Part shown: piece after piece, positions 1 through 5,501 of the stretch | Numbering within the stretch: position 1 is the stretch's first letter | How the letters are laid out: the number at the start of each line of letters is the position of its first letter | NCBI GenBank assembly: GCA_001303665.1 | Contig: LJUF01000243.1 | Location: 1-6,403, forward strand | Direction: 5' to 3' | Source of the DNA: Phycisphaerae bacterium SM23_33 | GTDB taxonomy: Bacteria > Planctomycetota > Phycisphaerae > SM23-33 | DNA: 6,403 nt | Notes under the pieces: generated by a model | Told to the model about the DNA's origin: nothing | Seen by the model: the letters and a program-made list of their open reading frames with translations, nothing else | Database searches by the model: none | Position numbers and translations under genes: made by a program

Positions 1-378
1 GACGTCGTTCCTCTCGGACTCAATGGCAGTGGACGCTATGCAGCATGCGTGAAGTTCCTGCACAAGCTCCGCGCGGGATTCCCCGACACTGCCCTCGCCG
101 CGCTCAACCTGCGAGCAACGCACGCCGCGAGGCATCCGATCCTGTTGTTTGAGTTTCGGCTTCGCTGGCACGTCGCCAGAGCCGACAGCTCCCGGAGCAA
201 GATCGCGGCGAGCCCTGTGACGGGTTCCGCCGGAAGCGCAGGCGACAACACCGATCACAAGCCGATGCTCGGGGGACAGCCGGCAGCAGAGGCGTCCTGG
301 AAAGGAGGCGAGACGGAGGCATCCGGAAGTAGCGTTCTGCGGTGCTTGCCAGGAACCTGTTCTAGTGTTTTCCCGTAG
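1..378 (+). CDS. PilO/GspM-like pilus or secretion assembly protein, C-terminal part (5' end outside window)
   Basis: The frame is open from base 1 to a TAG at 376-378 (125 codons), so the start lies left of the window; the internal ATG at 49 is not the start. The visible protein opens with a stretch reading PLGLNGSGRYAACVKFL, then a helix with GFPD, then LLFEFRLRWHVA near residue 60. This order, a beta strand with a G-Y pair, a helix F-L--L, then two strands ending in an aromatic-rich strand, is what PilO family (type IV pilus) and GspM-like proteins show in their periplasmic ferredoxin-like domain. PilO works with PilN and PilP to connect the inner-membrane platform to the secretin. The last ~60 residues (after HVARADS) are Ser/Gly/Ala-rich and look disordered. 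The position directly before a PilP-like gene matches the N-O-P order of pilus operons. The transmembrane helix expected at the N-terminus is off-window. Confidence 0.68.
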   Translation, partial: DVVPLGLNGSGRYAACVKFLHKLRAGFPDTALAALNLRATHAARHPILLFEFRLRWHVARADSSRSKIAASPVTGSAGSAGDNTDHKPMLGGQPAAEASWKGGETEASGSSVLRCLPGTCSSVFP

Positions 379-476
379 AGCTTGCTGGTGTTGCGCGGCA
401 ATCTGCCCTGAAAGTCCATGAATATCAGGTACTAATTGGTGATCTGAGGACGCGTATTCTAGAGTTTCGATTGGTC

Positions 477-1022
477 ATGAGATCACGAAAGAGAAGCACG
501 TACACTGTGATCCTCGGGCTGGCCATCCTGGCCTTGCTGGCGGACCGCTTTCTCCTGGGCTACGGACAAGCGCGACGGGCTGAGGCCGGAGGTGCGACCG
601 TACCCACGAAGCCGCACGTGCGGCCGGAACCCGGCAGCGGGGATTCGCAGGGCCCCGAGCCACGTGGCCCGGGGCCAACATCACGGGCAGCCGATCGCCT
701 CCGGGCGTTGGCCCGGCGAGAACGGATCGATATGAACGATGTGAGTGACGCCTTCGCTGTGGGTCGGTCTTGGCTGGCGGAAAAGCCCCCAGCGGCTCCT
801 GCGGTGCCGGCGGAGGAATCGGCGGCGTCGGCTTTCAGGAACGCACATCAGTTTATCGGCATCCTGACGGATGAGCTTGGAAGCAGCGCGATCGTAGGCG
901 ATGTCTGCCTCCGGGTTGGGGATGTCCTCGATGGCTTCGTACTGGTCTCAATCGGGGATCGGGTGGTGGTCTTTGCACGCGGAAAGACCCGAGTGGAACT
1001 AGGACTTTCCAAGGGGAATTAA
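477..1022 (+). CDS. PilP/GspC-like periplasmic linker protein with N-terminal membrane anchor
   Basis: This is a protein of 181 residues from ATG 477. The same frame also has a TTG at 471, but ATG is preferred; neither has a clear ribosome site. A basic start (MRSRKRS) leads into one hydrophobic helix at about residues 8-27. A Pro/Gly/Glu-rich linker follows (about 35-65), then a short helical part with RLRALARRERIDMNDV and a Pro/Ala stretch. The compact C-terminal domain (about 120-181) contains FIGILTDELGSSAIVGD, a GDVLDGF turn and alternating strands ending in a K-T-R-VELGL pattern. Anchor, flexible linker and small beta domain match GspC (its homology region binds the secretin GspD) and PilP. 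It lies 98 bp after the PilO-like gene, which supports that role. GspC and PilP are hard to separate here because the window shows no secretin or PDZ domain. Confidence 0.62.
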   Translation: MRSRKRSTYTVILGLAILALLADRFLLGYGQARRAEAGGATVPTKPHVRPEPGSGDSQGPEPRGPGPTSRAADRLRALARRERIDMNDVSDAFAVGRSWLAEKPPAAPAVPAEESAASAFRNAHQFIGILTDELGSSAIVGDVCLRVGDVLDGFVLVSIGDRVVVFARGKTRVELGLSKGN

Positions 1023-1050
1023 CCCCAGAGGACCGGGTGGGATCTGGGGT
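1022..1050 (+). other. Stem-loop overlapping the stop codon of the PilP/GspC-like gene
   Basis: ACCCCAGA (1022-1029) is the exact reverse complement of TCTGGGGT (1043-1050), giving an 8-bp stem and a 13-nt loop. The first base of the stem is the last base of the TAA stop. No T-run follows, so it is not a classical intrinsic terminator. It could protect the upstream mRNA end or lower read-through into the pseudopilin gene. Confidence 0.35.
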
Positions 1051-1331
1051 GTGTCCGCTTTCGCGTGGGGGATGCTGAGGACGAAGCGTGGTCGGATGTT
1101 ACGGGCTCGATTGCGCCCGGAAGCAGCGCGGGGATGGTCGGGACCGAGCAGAGACTCGCAGCGCCGCAGCAGGAAGAGAGCAAGAAGCCGAGAGCACGGG
1201 TAGTACCGATGATGGATATGTATGGACCGATACGGGTCGCTACGATCGATGCGGAATTGTGACAGGTATGAGTCATCCAACGGAGGAAACAGAGAATCAG
1301 AACGCATCATGCTACTGGAGGAGGGAGACAG
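1023..1331. other. 309-bp non-coding gap upstream of the major pseudopilin
   Basis: No convincing gene is seen here. A 65-codon plus-strand frame (GTG 1065 to TGA 1262) has no ribosome site and no recognisable motif. Apart from the stem-loop at the left end and the ribosome site at the right end, no clear sigma70 -35/-10 pair was found. The length is much larger than the other gaps in this operon, so it is a reasonable place for a private promoter or long leader of the major pseudopilin, which needs to be made in excess. A 12-mer GGAAGCAGCGCG occurs both here (near 1120) and inside the preceding gene (near 879). Confidence 0.4.
1319..1324 (+). promoter_or_regulatory. Perfect Shine-Dalgarno site of the major pseudopilin gene
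   Basis: AGGAGG sits 7 nt before ATG 1332, inside a longer purine run (1317-1328). It is the strongest ribosome site in the window and fixes the start codon. A strong site fits a highly expressed filament subunit. Confidence 0.75.
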
Positions 1332-1805
1332 ATGGCTGGACAAGGCATTCGGAGGAAGAAGGGCTTCAGTCTGCTCGAATTGGTCATTGTGGTGGTGATC
1401 CTGGGGATCATTGCGGCGATCGCGATTCCGCGGATGAGCCGGGGGTCGGCCGGCGCGACCGACTCTGCGGTGGCGAGCAATCTGGCCGTTCTGAGGAACG
1501 CGATCGACCTGTTCGCCACAGAGCACGACGGGACGTTCCCGACGGCCGCGGACATCGCAAACCAGTTGACGCAGTACACGGACGTTGCGGGCGTGGCCCA
1601 GGCAACAAAGGATACAACGCACATCTACGGGCCGTATCTCAGAAAGGTGCCCCCGGTGCCTGTCGGTCCCCGCAAGGGCAGCACGGGCATCGCTGCGCTG
1701 GACGCCCCGGGTGTCGGGTGGATCTATGACGACACAGAGGGCACGATCAAGACGAACACGACGACCGAGGCGGACGTGAGCGGCAAGCTTTACAGCGACT
1801 ATTGA
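1332..1805 (+). CDS. gspG: GspG-type major pseudopilin (type II secretion / type IV pilin-like)
   Basis: This is a 157-residue class III signal protein. The leader MAGQGIRRKKG is basic and ends in Gly11. Cleavage before Phe12 leaves FSLLE with Glu at +5, the residue needed for N-methylation and subunit assembly. The hydrophobic helix runs to about residue 35 (ending AIAIPRM). The rest of the N-terminal helix has A-SNLAVLRNAIDLFATEH, followed by GTFP, which matches the alpha-helix-to-loop junction of GspG proteins. The C-terminal part has YGPYLRKVPPVPVG and GVGWIYDD, in place of the DPWG-type calcium-loop motif of proteobacterial GspG. The length fits the family (about 130-160). It is the first pseudopilin of the cluster and has the best ribosome site, consistent with the main filament subunit. 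A type IVa major pilin remains possible, but the minor pseudopilin set downstream is type II-like. Confidence 0.85.
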   Translation: MAGQGIRRKKGFSLLELVIVVVILGIIAAIAIPRMSRGSAGATDSAVASNLAVLRNAIDLFATEHDGTFPTAADIANQLTQYTDVAGVAQATKDTTHIYGPYLRKVPPVPVGPRKGSTGIAALDAPGVGWIYDDTEGTIKTNTTTEADVSGKLYSDY

Positions 1806-1811
1806 TTGTTC

Positions 1812-1906
1812 CGGGCCGCCGGCCCGTAGGGTAGGCCCGCTTCCCGCCGGAGGGCACGGGCCTGTGGAGCCGCCCCGCTTCGTTGCTGTGAGCCCAAAGC
1901 GGGGCG
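1812..1906 (+). repeat. Three back-to-back hairpins downstream of the major pseudopilin
   Basis: Hairpin 1 is CGGGCC (1812-1817) with GGCCCG (1821-1826), a 6-bp stem starting 7 bases after the stop codon. Hairpin 2 is AGGCCCG (1833-1839) with CGGGCCT (1857-1863) and an inner CCC/GGG pairing (1843-1845 with 1852-1854). Hairpin 3 is CGCCCCGCTT (1871-1880) with AAGCGGGGCG (1897-1906), a perfect 10-bp stem with a 16-nt loop. None is followed by a T-run. REP-like hairpins in this position can stabilise the upstream mRNA or partly stop transcription, which would give more major than minor pilin. That role is inferred. Confidence 0.5.
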
Positions 1907-1997
1907 AGCTCCTCTATCCGGCAGCGCGCGCGGCAGAGCAATGCGCCGTCGGGCGACAGGGCGCGGCTGCGCATGGTTCGAACGCTGTTACCCGCGT

Positions 1998-2026
1998 TTG
2001 GACCATGCCGGAAGTACTGATATAGC
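1998..2026 (+). promoter_or_regulatory. Candidate sigma70-type promoter for the minor pseudopilin operon
   Basis: TTGGAC (1998-2003) and TATAGC (2021-2026) are separated by exactly 17 bases. The -35 matches the consensus at its TTG and the -10 at its TATA. The position, about 80 bases before the GspH-type start and after the hairpin cluster, suits a second transcription start. The match is only moderate and could be chance. Confidence 0.28.
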
Positions 2027-2090
2027 GTCTGACCTGGGGCCCAGGCGGCGCTGGCCCCGCGGGAATTCGAGATGAGCTGTCCGGTGAATC

Positions 2091-2097
2091 GGAGGGG
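2091..2097 (+). promoter_or_regulatory. Ribosome binding site deciding the GspH-type start at 2108
   Basis: GGAGGGG lies 10 bases before ATG 2108. The alternative in-frame ATG at 2072 is preceded only by GGGAATTCGAG. This favours the shorter protein, although a 32-residue leader is still long for a prepilin. Confidence 0.5.
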
Positions 2098-2107
2098 CAA
2101 CCGACGA

Positions 2108-2641
2108 ATGACTGCTCAACGAGAACCGACAGGAGCGCCGAGGGCTCCCCGGCGCCCGGGGTCGAGGGCAACTTCGGGGCGCCGCCCCGTTGGGCGCGGG
2201 GCTTTCACCCTCCTGGAGCTGGTGATGACGATGGCGATCCTCGCGGTGATCGCCGCGATCGCCGTCCCGCGCTACGCCAGCTCCTTGGCTCTTTGTCGTG
2301 CCGACAGGGCGGCCCGGCGCATCGTGGCCGACCTGGGATTCGCCAGGGATCGGGCACGCGTCGCCAGCGAGACCGTCACGGTCCAGTTCGACGTTCCGGC
2401 CGACCAGTTGTCGATCCCCGGGCTCGGCAGTCTGGACAATCCTTCGGCGGATTACCTCGTGAAGTTCGGCGAGGCCCCGTATCAGGCAGACCTGGTCTCG
2501 GCGGACTTCGGCGGCGATCCGATCGTGAGCTTTGACGGGTACGGCGTGCCCGACGGCGGGGGCACCATCGTGATCCAGGCCGGCACCGTGCAGAGAACCG
2601 TGGTCCTGAACGCCGAGACGGGCGAAGCGAGTGTGTCATGA
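2108..2641 (+). CDS. gspH: GspH-type minor pseudopilin
   Basis: This is a protein of 177 residues from ATG 2108 (189 if ATG 2072 is used). A very basic leader rich in Arg, Pro and Gly ends in GRGA; the mature start is probably Phe33, giving FTLLE with Glu37 at +5. The hydrophobic helix (about 33-55) ends AIAVPRYASS. After it comes CRADRAARRIVADLGFARDRARVASETVTVQFDV, the amphipathic helix and first strand typical of GspH/FimT proteins, and then a beta-rich C-terminal half ending TVVLNAETGEASVS. GspH and FimT are minor subunits of the pilus tip or initiation complex. The stop codon overlaps the next start (ATGA at 2638), so translation of the two is likely coupled. Residue -1 is Ala instead of the usual Gly if cleavage is before Phe; cleavage after Gly31 would place Glu at +6. 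Confidence 0.82.
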   Translation: MTAQREPTGAPRAPRRPGSRATSGRRPVGRGAFTLLELVMTMAILAVIAAIAVPRYASSLALCRADRAARRIVADLGFARDRARVASETVTVQFDVPADQLSIPGLGSLDNPSADYLVKFGEAPYQADLVSADFGGDPIVSFDGYGVPDGGGTIVIQAGTVQRTVVLNAETGEASVS

Positions 2642-3783
2642 GACCAGCTCGGACGAAATCCCTTCCCAAGCAGCTTCGTCGCCGGCGGGCCGGCTGGGCC
2701 TTCAGTCTGATGGAGATGGTCGTGGCCTTGGGCGTCCTGTCGATCGTGATCACCGCTACGGGGTCGGCAATCCTCGTGGCCGGCAAGGCCATCCCCGACG
2801 CCGGCGGCTCTGGGGCCCGGAGCCTCGACGCCGCCCGGGCTGCCGATCAGATCGCCACGGAGCTCCATTCCGCCGCATCCGTAACCCAGTACTCTGCGAC
2901 GATGATCGAGCTCACCGTGGAACGCGGCGGGGTGAGTCATACGATCCGCTACGAGTGGTCCGGCACGGCCGGCGGCCCGCTCACGCGCCAGTACGACGGC
3001 GGCGCCGTCGTCAACGTCCTCGAGGACGTGCAGGACTTGGCTTTTACCTACCACACGAAGACCGTTGCCGGAACCACCACCCAGACCGTCCAGAGCGACG
3101 AGATCCTCCTTGCCTCGTTTGCGGGATGGCCCGGTATCCCGTCGCCCAGCGAGTTGGGGTGTTCCGTGAGTGTTGACTGCTACGCGGCGGAGTTCTTCAC
3201 GATCAGCGGTCTGCCCGACAACGTGAGCAAGCTGTCGATCACGCGCGTGTTCCTGAAGATGAGGCAGAGCACGCTGGGGGACGGCGGCACCTTCAGCGTG
3301 GGGATTCACAGAACCGTAGGCGGCGGGAACCCCGAACCAGGCCCCAACCCGCTTGGGACGCCGGCCGTCGGGTCCAGCTCCGGCTTCGGCAGCTCGTTCC
3401 TGTGGAGGGAATTCACGTTCTGTGACGTGGTGATCAACAACCCCGGCAAGGAATACGCCATCGTCGTGAAAGGCTCCGCTGCGGATCCCGTCACGTATGA
3501 CGCGGAGGTCCTGCGGTACTTGGACACTGCTGCTCCGGCGAACGACGTGGTGGCGTTGTGGTCGATCAACAGCGGCGGCCAGTGGGATCCCAACAAGAAA
3601 CAGCGCGATCAGAGCGACTTCCTGTTCAACGTCTACGGCGTCTACGAGACGACCGGGACTGTGGAGACCTCTTCGGACCTGCTGGAGTCGGTGGGCATAC
3701 GCGTTGTCGTCGGGTCAGAGCCGAGCGTCCAGGCGGAGACCGAGGCCCTGACCCTCAACAGACCGGAGCTGCCTGGTTCATGA
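2638..3783 (+). CDS. GspJ/PilW-type minor pseudopilin with inserted beta-sandwich-like domain
   Basis: This 381-residue protein has a basic leader ending RRAGWA, then FSLME with Glu26 at +5 of the mature chain and a hydrophobic helix to about residue 47. The body (about 60-150) has AADQIATELHSAASV, an IRYEW strand, LTRQYDGG and VLEDVQDLAFTYHTK, the usual GspJ/PilW course. The expected C-terminal strand and LNRPEL-like end appear only at 346-381 (LLESVGIRVVVG through LTLNRPELPGS). Between them, about 183-340 is a separate Gly/Ser/Thr-rich block starting AAEFFTI, with FLKMRQS, TFSVGIHR, EYAIVVKG, ALWSINSGGQW and FLFNVYG. It resembles extracellular beta-sandwich domains of the 'choice-of-anchor' kind. 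Normal GspJ is about 200 residues, so the insertion nearly doubles it. Both ends overlap neighbours by ATGA. The pilin assignment is firm; the domain identity is inferred. Confidence 0.78.
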   Translation: MRPARTKSLPKQLRRRRAGWAFSLMEMVVALGVLSIVITATGSAILVAGKAIPDAGGSGARSLDAARAADQIATELHSAASVTQYSATMIELTVERGGVSHTIRYEWSGTAGGPLTRQYDGGAVVNVLEDVQDLAFTYHTKTVAGTTTQTVQSDEILLASFAGWPGIPSPSELGCSVSVDCYAAEFFTISGLPDNVSKLSITRVFLKMRQSTLGDGGTFSVGIHRTVGGGNPEPGPNPLGTPAVGSSSGFGSSFLWREFTFCDVVINNPGKEYAIVVKGSAADPVTYDAEVLRYLDTAAPANDVVALWSINSGGQWDPNKKQRDQSDFLFNVYGVYETTGTVETSSDLLESVGIRVVVGSEPSVQAETEALTLNRPELPGS

Positions 3784-4973
3784 GACACTACCGAGGCGAT
3801 CCGTGTTGCGGGTTCATGGCGCGGCCCCGACGCCTGCGCCGTTGGGGGTTTACTCTCGTGGAGGCGGCCGTCTGCTTTCTGATCGTGGGACTCATGCTGG
3901 TGGCGGCCTTGAACACGGTGGGGGCCTCCCGGCGCACGCAATACGTGACAAGCTCGCGCAGTCGGGGTGAGCTGCTGGCGGAGGGGCTCATGGCCGAGAT
4001 CCTCCACCAGGCCTACGAAGAGCCGCCGCCGGATCCGCCGGTGTTCGGCGTGGACGCCGGCGAAGGCGCGGCCAGCCGCGCGAACTGGGACGACGTGGAC
4101 GATTACCACGGCTGGTCGGCCTCGCCGCCACAGAACAAGGACGGGACCGTGATGGCCGACCTGGCCGGATGGACCCGCAGCGTGGAGGTCGTCTGGGTCA
4201 ACCCCGACGACCTGAAGCAGGCCTCCGCTGTGCCCACGGGCGTCAAGCGGATCACCGTGACGGTCCGGTGCGACAGCCTGGTCCTGGCGGCCCGGGTCGC
4301 AGTCCGGACGGAGGCCTGGCCGGACGGCACCGACCGCCTGAAGGTGCTCCTCGTCGTGGTGGATCAGGCCAGTCCGAACGCCCAGGAATCCGCCACCAAG
4401 ACGCTCATGGAGTCCTGGGGCTACACGGTGAACCTGATCCAGGCGGCGGCGCCGCAAGCGGAGTTCGACGGCGCCCCGGCCGGCAACCACGTGGCCTACA
4501 TCCCCAGGACGATAGACGCCGCGGTCCTGGGCACCAAGCTGCGGAACGCGTCGATCGGCGTGGTCAACGAGAAGCCGCAGCAGATCGGCACCCTGGGGCT
4601 GGCAGACGCCAACGACGTGACGGTACGGGCCGACATCCAGATCATCGACAACACGCACTACATCACCTCGCTTTTCGGCGCGGGCACGCTTGCGATCTAC
4701 TCGGCGTCGGCGGATGAGTATGTCCTGCTCGGCTCCCTGGCCCCGGGGCTGGCGGACCTGGCCCACGCCGAAACCTCCGGCACCTTTGCCGCCCCGGCGG
4801 TGGCTGCGGTTGAGACCGGCGGCCAATTGTACGACGGCGGCACCGCCGCCGGACGGCGCGTACAACTGCCGTGGGGAGGGACGCTGTTCGATCTCAGCTC
4901 GCTGACCGAGGACGGTAAGACGTTGATGAGGCGATCCATCGAATGGGCCGCGAACCGGGAGCAAACACCCTAG
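3780..4973 (+). CDS. GspI/PilV/MshD-type minor pseudopilin fused to a ThuA/GATase-like C-terminal domain
   Basis: This 397-residue protein starts at ATG 3780 inside the ATGA overlap; GGAG at 3765-3768 supports it. The frame is open further upstream, but that part is antisense-free overlap with the J gene and not needed. The leader ends RRWG23; the mature start FTLVE has Glu28 at +5 and a helix to about residue 45. The pilin part continues with RGELLAEGLMAEIL (GspI/PilV-like), DDVDDYHGW (an MshD-like motif) and KRITVTVRC near residues 155-170. A new domain begins at about residue 187 with LKVLLVVVD, then a helix and GYTV, a strand HVAYIPR, IDNTHYITSLFGAG (His293), a GRRVQLPW turn (358-365) and a last helix LTEDGKTLMRRSIEWAA. 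This order recalls ThuA-like, class I glutamine-amidotransferase-like folds, with HYIT in place of HPIT. No catalytic Cys is evident, so a binding role is as likely as an enzyme. Confidence 0.75.
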   Translation: MRHYRGDPCCGFMARPRRLRRWGFTLVEAAVCFLIVGLMLVAALNTVGASRRTQYVTSSRSRGELLAEGLMAEILHQAYEEPPPDPPVFGVDAGEGAASRANWDDVDDYHGWSASPPQNKDGTVMADLAGWTRSVEVVWVNPDDLKQASAVPTGVKRITVTVRCDSLVLAARVAVRTEAWPDGTDRLKVLLVVVDQASPNAQESATKTLMESWGYTVNLIQAAAPQAEFDGAPAGNHVAYIPRTIDAAVLGTKLRNASIGVVNEKPQQIGTLGLADANDVTVRADIQIIDNTHYITSLFGAGTLAIYSASADEYVLLGSLAPGLADLAHAETSGTFAAPAVAAVETGGQLYDGGTAAGRRVQLPWGGTLFDLSSLTEDGKTLMRRSIEWAANREQTP

Positions 4974-5025
4974 CCGCAGCAAGACCCCCCCCAGGCCCGA
5001 CGAGTGTGCAGAACCATGAAGCCGC

Positions 5026-5030
5026 AGGAG
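5026..5030 (+). promoter_or_regulatory. Ribosome binding site deciding the GspK-like start at 5040
   Basis: AGGAG lies 9 bases before ATG 5040. In-frame alternatives at GTG 5004 and ATG 5016 lack an upstream site; the sequence before them is a C-run. The shorter start also gives a normal-sized prepilin leader. Confidence 0.5.
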
Positions 5031-5039
5031 AATGCCAGG

Positions 5040-5501
5040 ATGAGCGTGAGCGTCACCAGGCCCCGCGGCCGGCGGCGCCGTCAGGGCACGGCCTACATCG
5101 CGGTGCTCGGCGCGGCGACGATCGTGACGATCATCGGGCTGTCGGCCCTGGTGATCGCACGGCTTCAGCGCCGCATGGCCGGCAGAACAAACGACTTTGC
5201 CGAGGCCCGGCTCTACGCCCTCTCGGGGGTCGACATGGGGCTCTTGCAGATCAAGAAGAACCCCGGGAGCTGGCGGAGTGATTTCGCCGTCGGGAGCCTG
5301 CCCACAGACCGGCCGATCGGCAGAGGGACCTTCAGCGTGGTCGCCGCCGACCCCGTGGACGGCGACCTGACCAACAACAGCACCGACCCGGTCCTGCTGA
5401 CCGGCATCGGATACGCCGGCCAGGCACGGTACAAGCTCCAGGTCCGCCTGGAGTCAACCGGGGCACCGACGCCGGGGACCTGGCGGCAGGTGGTGGACTG
5501 A
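5040..5501 (+). CDS. Short GspK/PilX-like minor pseudopilin
   Basis: This protein has 153 residues from ATG 5040. The basic leader ends RRRRQG16, followed by TAYIAVLGAATIVTIIGLSAL, a hydrophobic helix. The +5 residue is Ala, not Glu, as in GspK and PilX-type subunits, which lack Glu5 and sit at the tip. After the helix come RLQRRMAGRTNDFAEARLYALSGVDMGLLQIK (the A-L--SG-D motif of GspK/PilX), then a beta part with DPVLLTGIGYAGQARYKLQVRLE at the end. GspK is usually about 300 residues and carries a large inserted domain, which is absent here, so PilX-like is an equal description. It lies 66 bp after the I-type gene and closes the operon. The minus-strand frame that overlaps it is thought to be non-coding there. 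Confidence 0.72.
   Translation: MSVSVTRPRGRRRRQGTAYIAVLGAATIVTIIGLSALVIARLQRRMAGRTNDFAEARLYALSGVDMGLLQIKKNPGSWRSDFAVGSLPTDRPIGRGTFSVVAADPVDGDLTNNSTDPVLLTGIGYAGQARYKLQVRLESTGAPTPGTWRQVVD

Larger units (their letters stand above)
1806..2107. other. 302-bp gap between major and minor pseudopilin genes
   Basis: This gap holds three adjacent hairpins at its left end, a fourth short palindrome (CCTGGG-G-CCCAGG, 2033-2045), a candidate promoter at 1998-2026 and a ribosome site at 2091-2097. An ATG at 2072 is in frame with the next gene but has a poor upstream site. No separate gene was recognised. Confidence 0.45.

Noticed and set aside
36..251. 71-codon minus-strand frame in the left part
   Set aside because: It lies antisense to the PilO-like C-terminal domain, which has recognisable family features.
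436..460. TTGGTG / TATTCT promoter-like pair before the PilP-like gene
   Set aside because: The spacing is only 13 bases, too short for a sigma70 promoter.
1065..1262. 65-codon plus-strand frame in the gap before the major pseudopilin
   Set aside because: It starts at GTG without a ribosome site, has no recognisable motif or membrane helix, and its length is expected by chance at this GC.
1088..1729. 213-codon plus-strand frame overlapping the GspG-type gene
   Set aside because: The translation is Arg/Gly/Asp-rich without domains and overlaps a firmly identified pseudopilin in another frame.
2482..3309. 275-codon minus-strand open frame opposite the GspH/GspJ genes
   Set aside because: Composition is typical of antisense to GC-rich coding DNA; no ribosome site or domain.
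3642..4982. 446-codon minus-strand open frame opposite the I-type pseudopilin
   Set aside because: It is an Arg/Gly/Val/His-rich shadow of a GC-rich gene on the other strand. The plus-strand protein has clear pilin features over the same bases.
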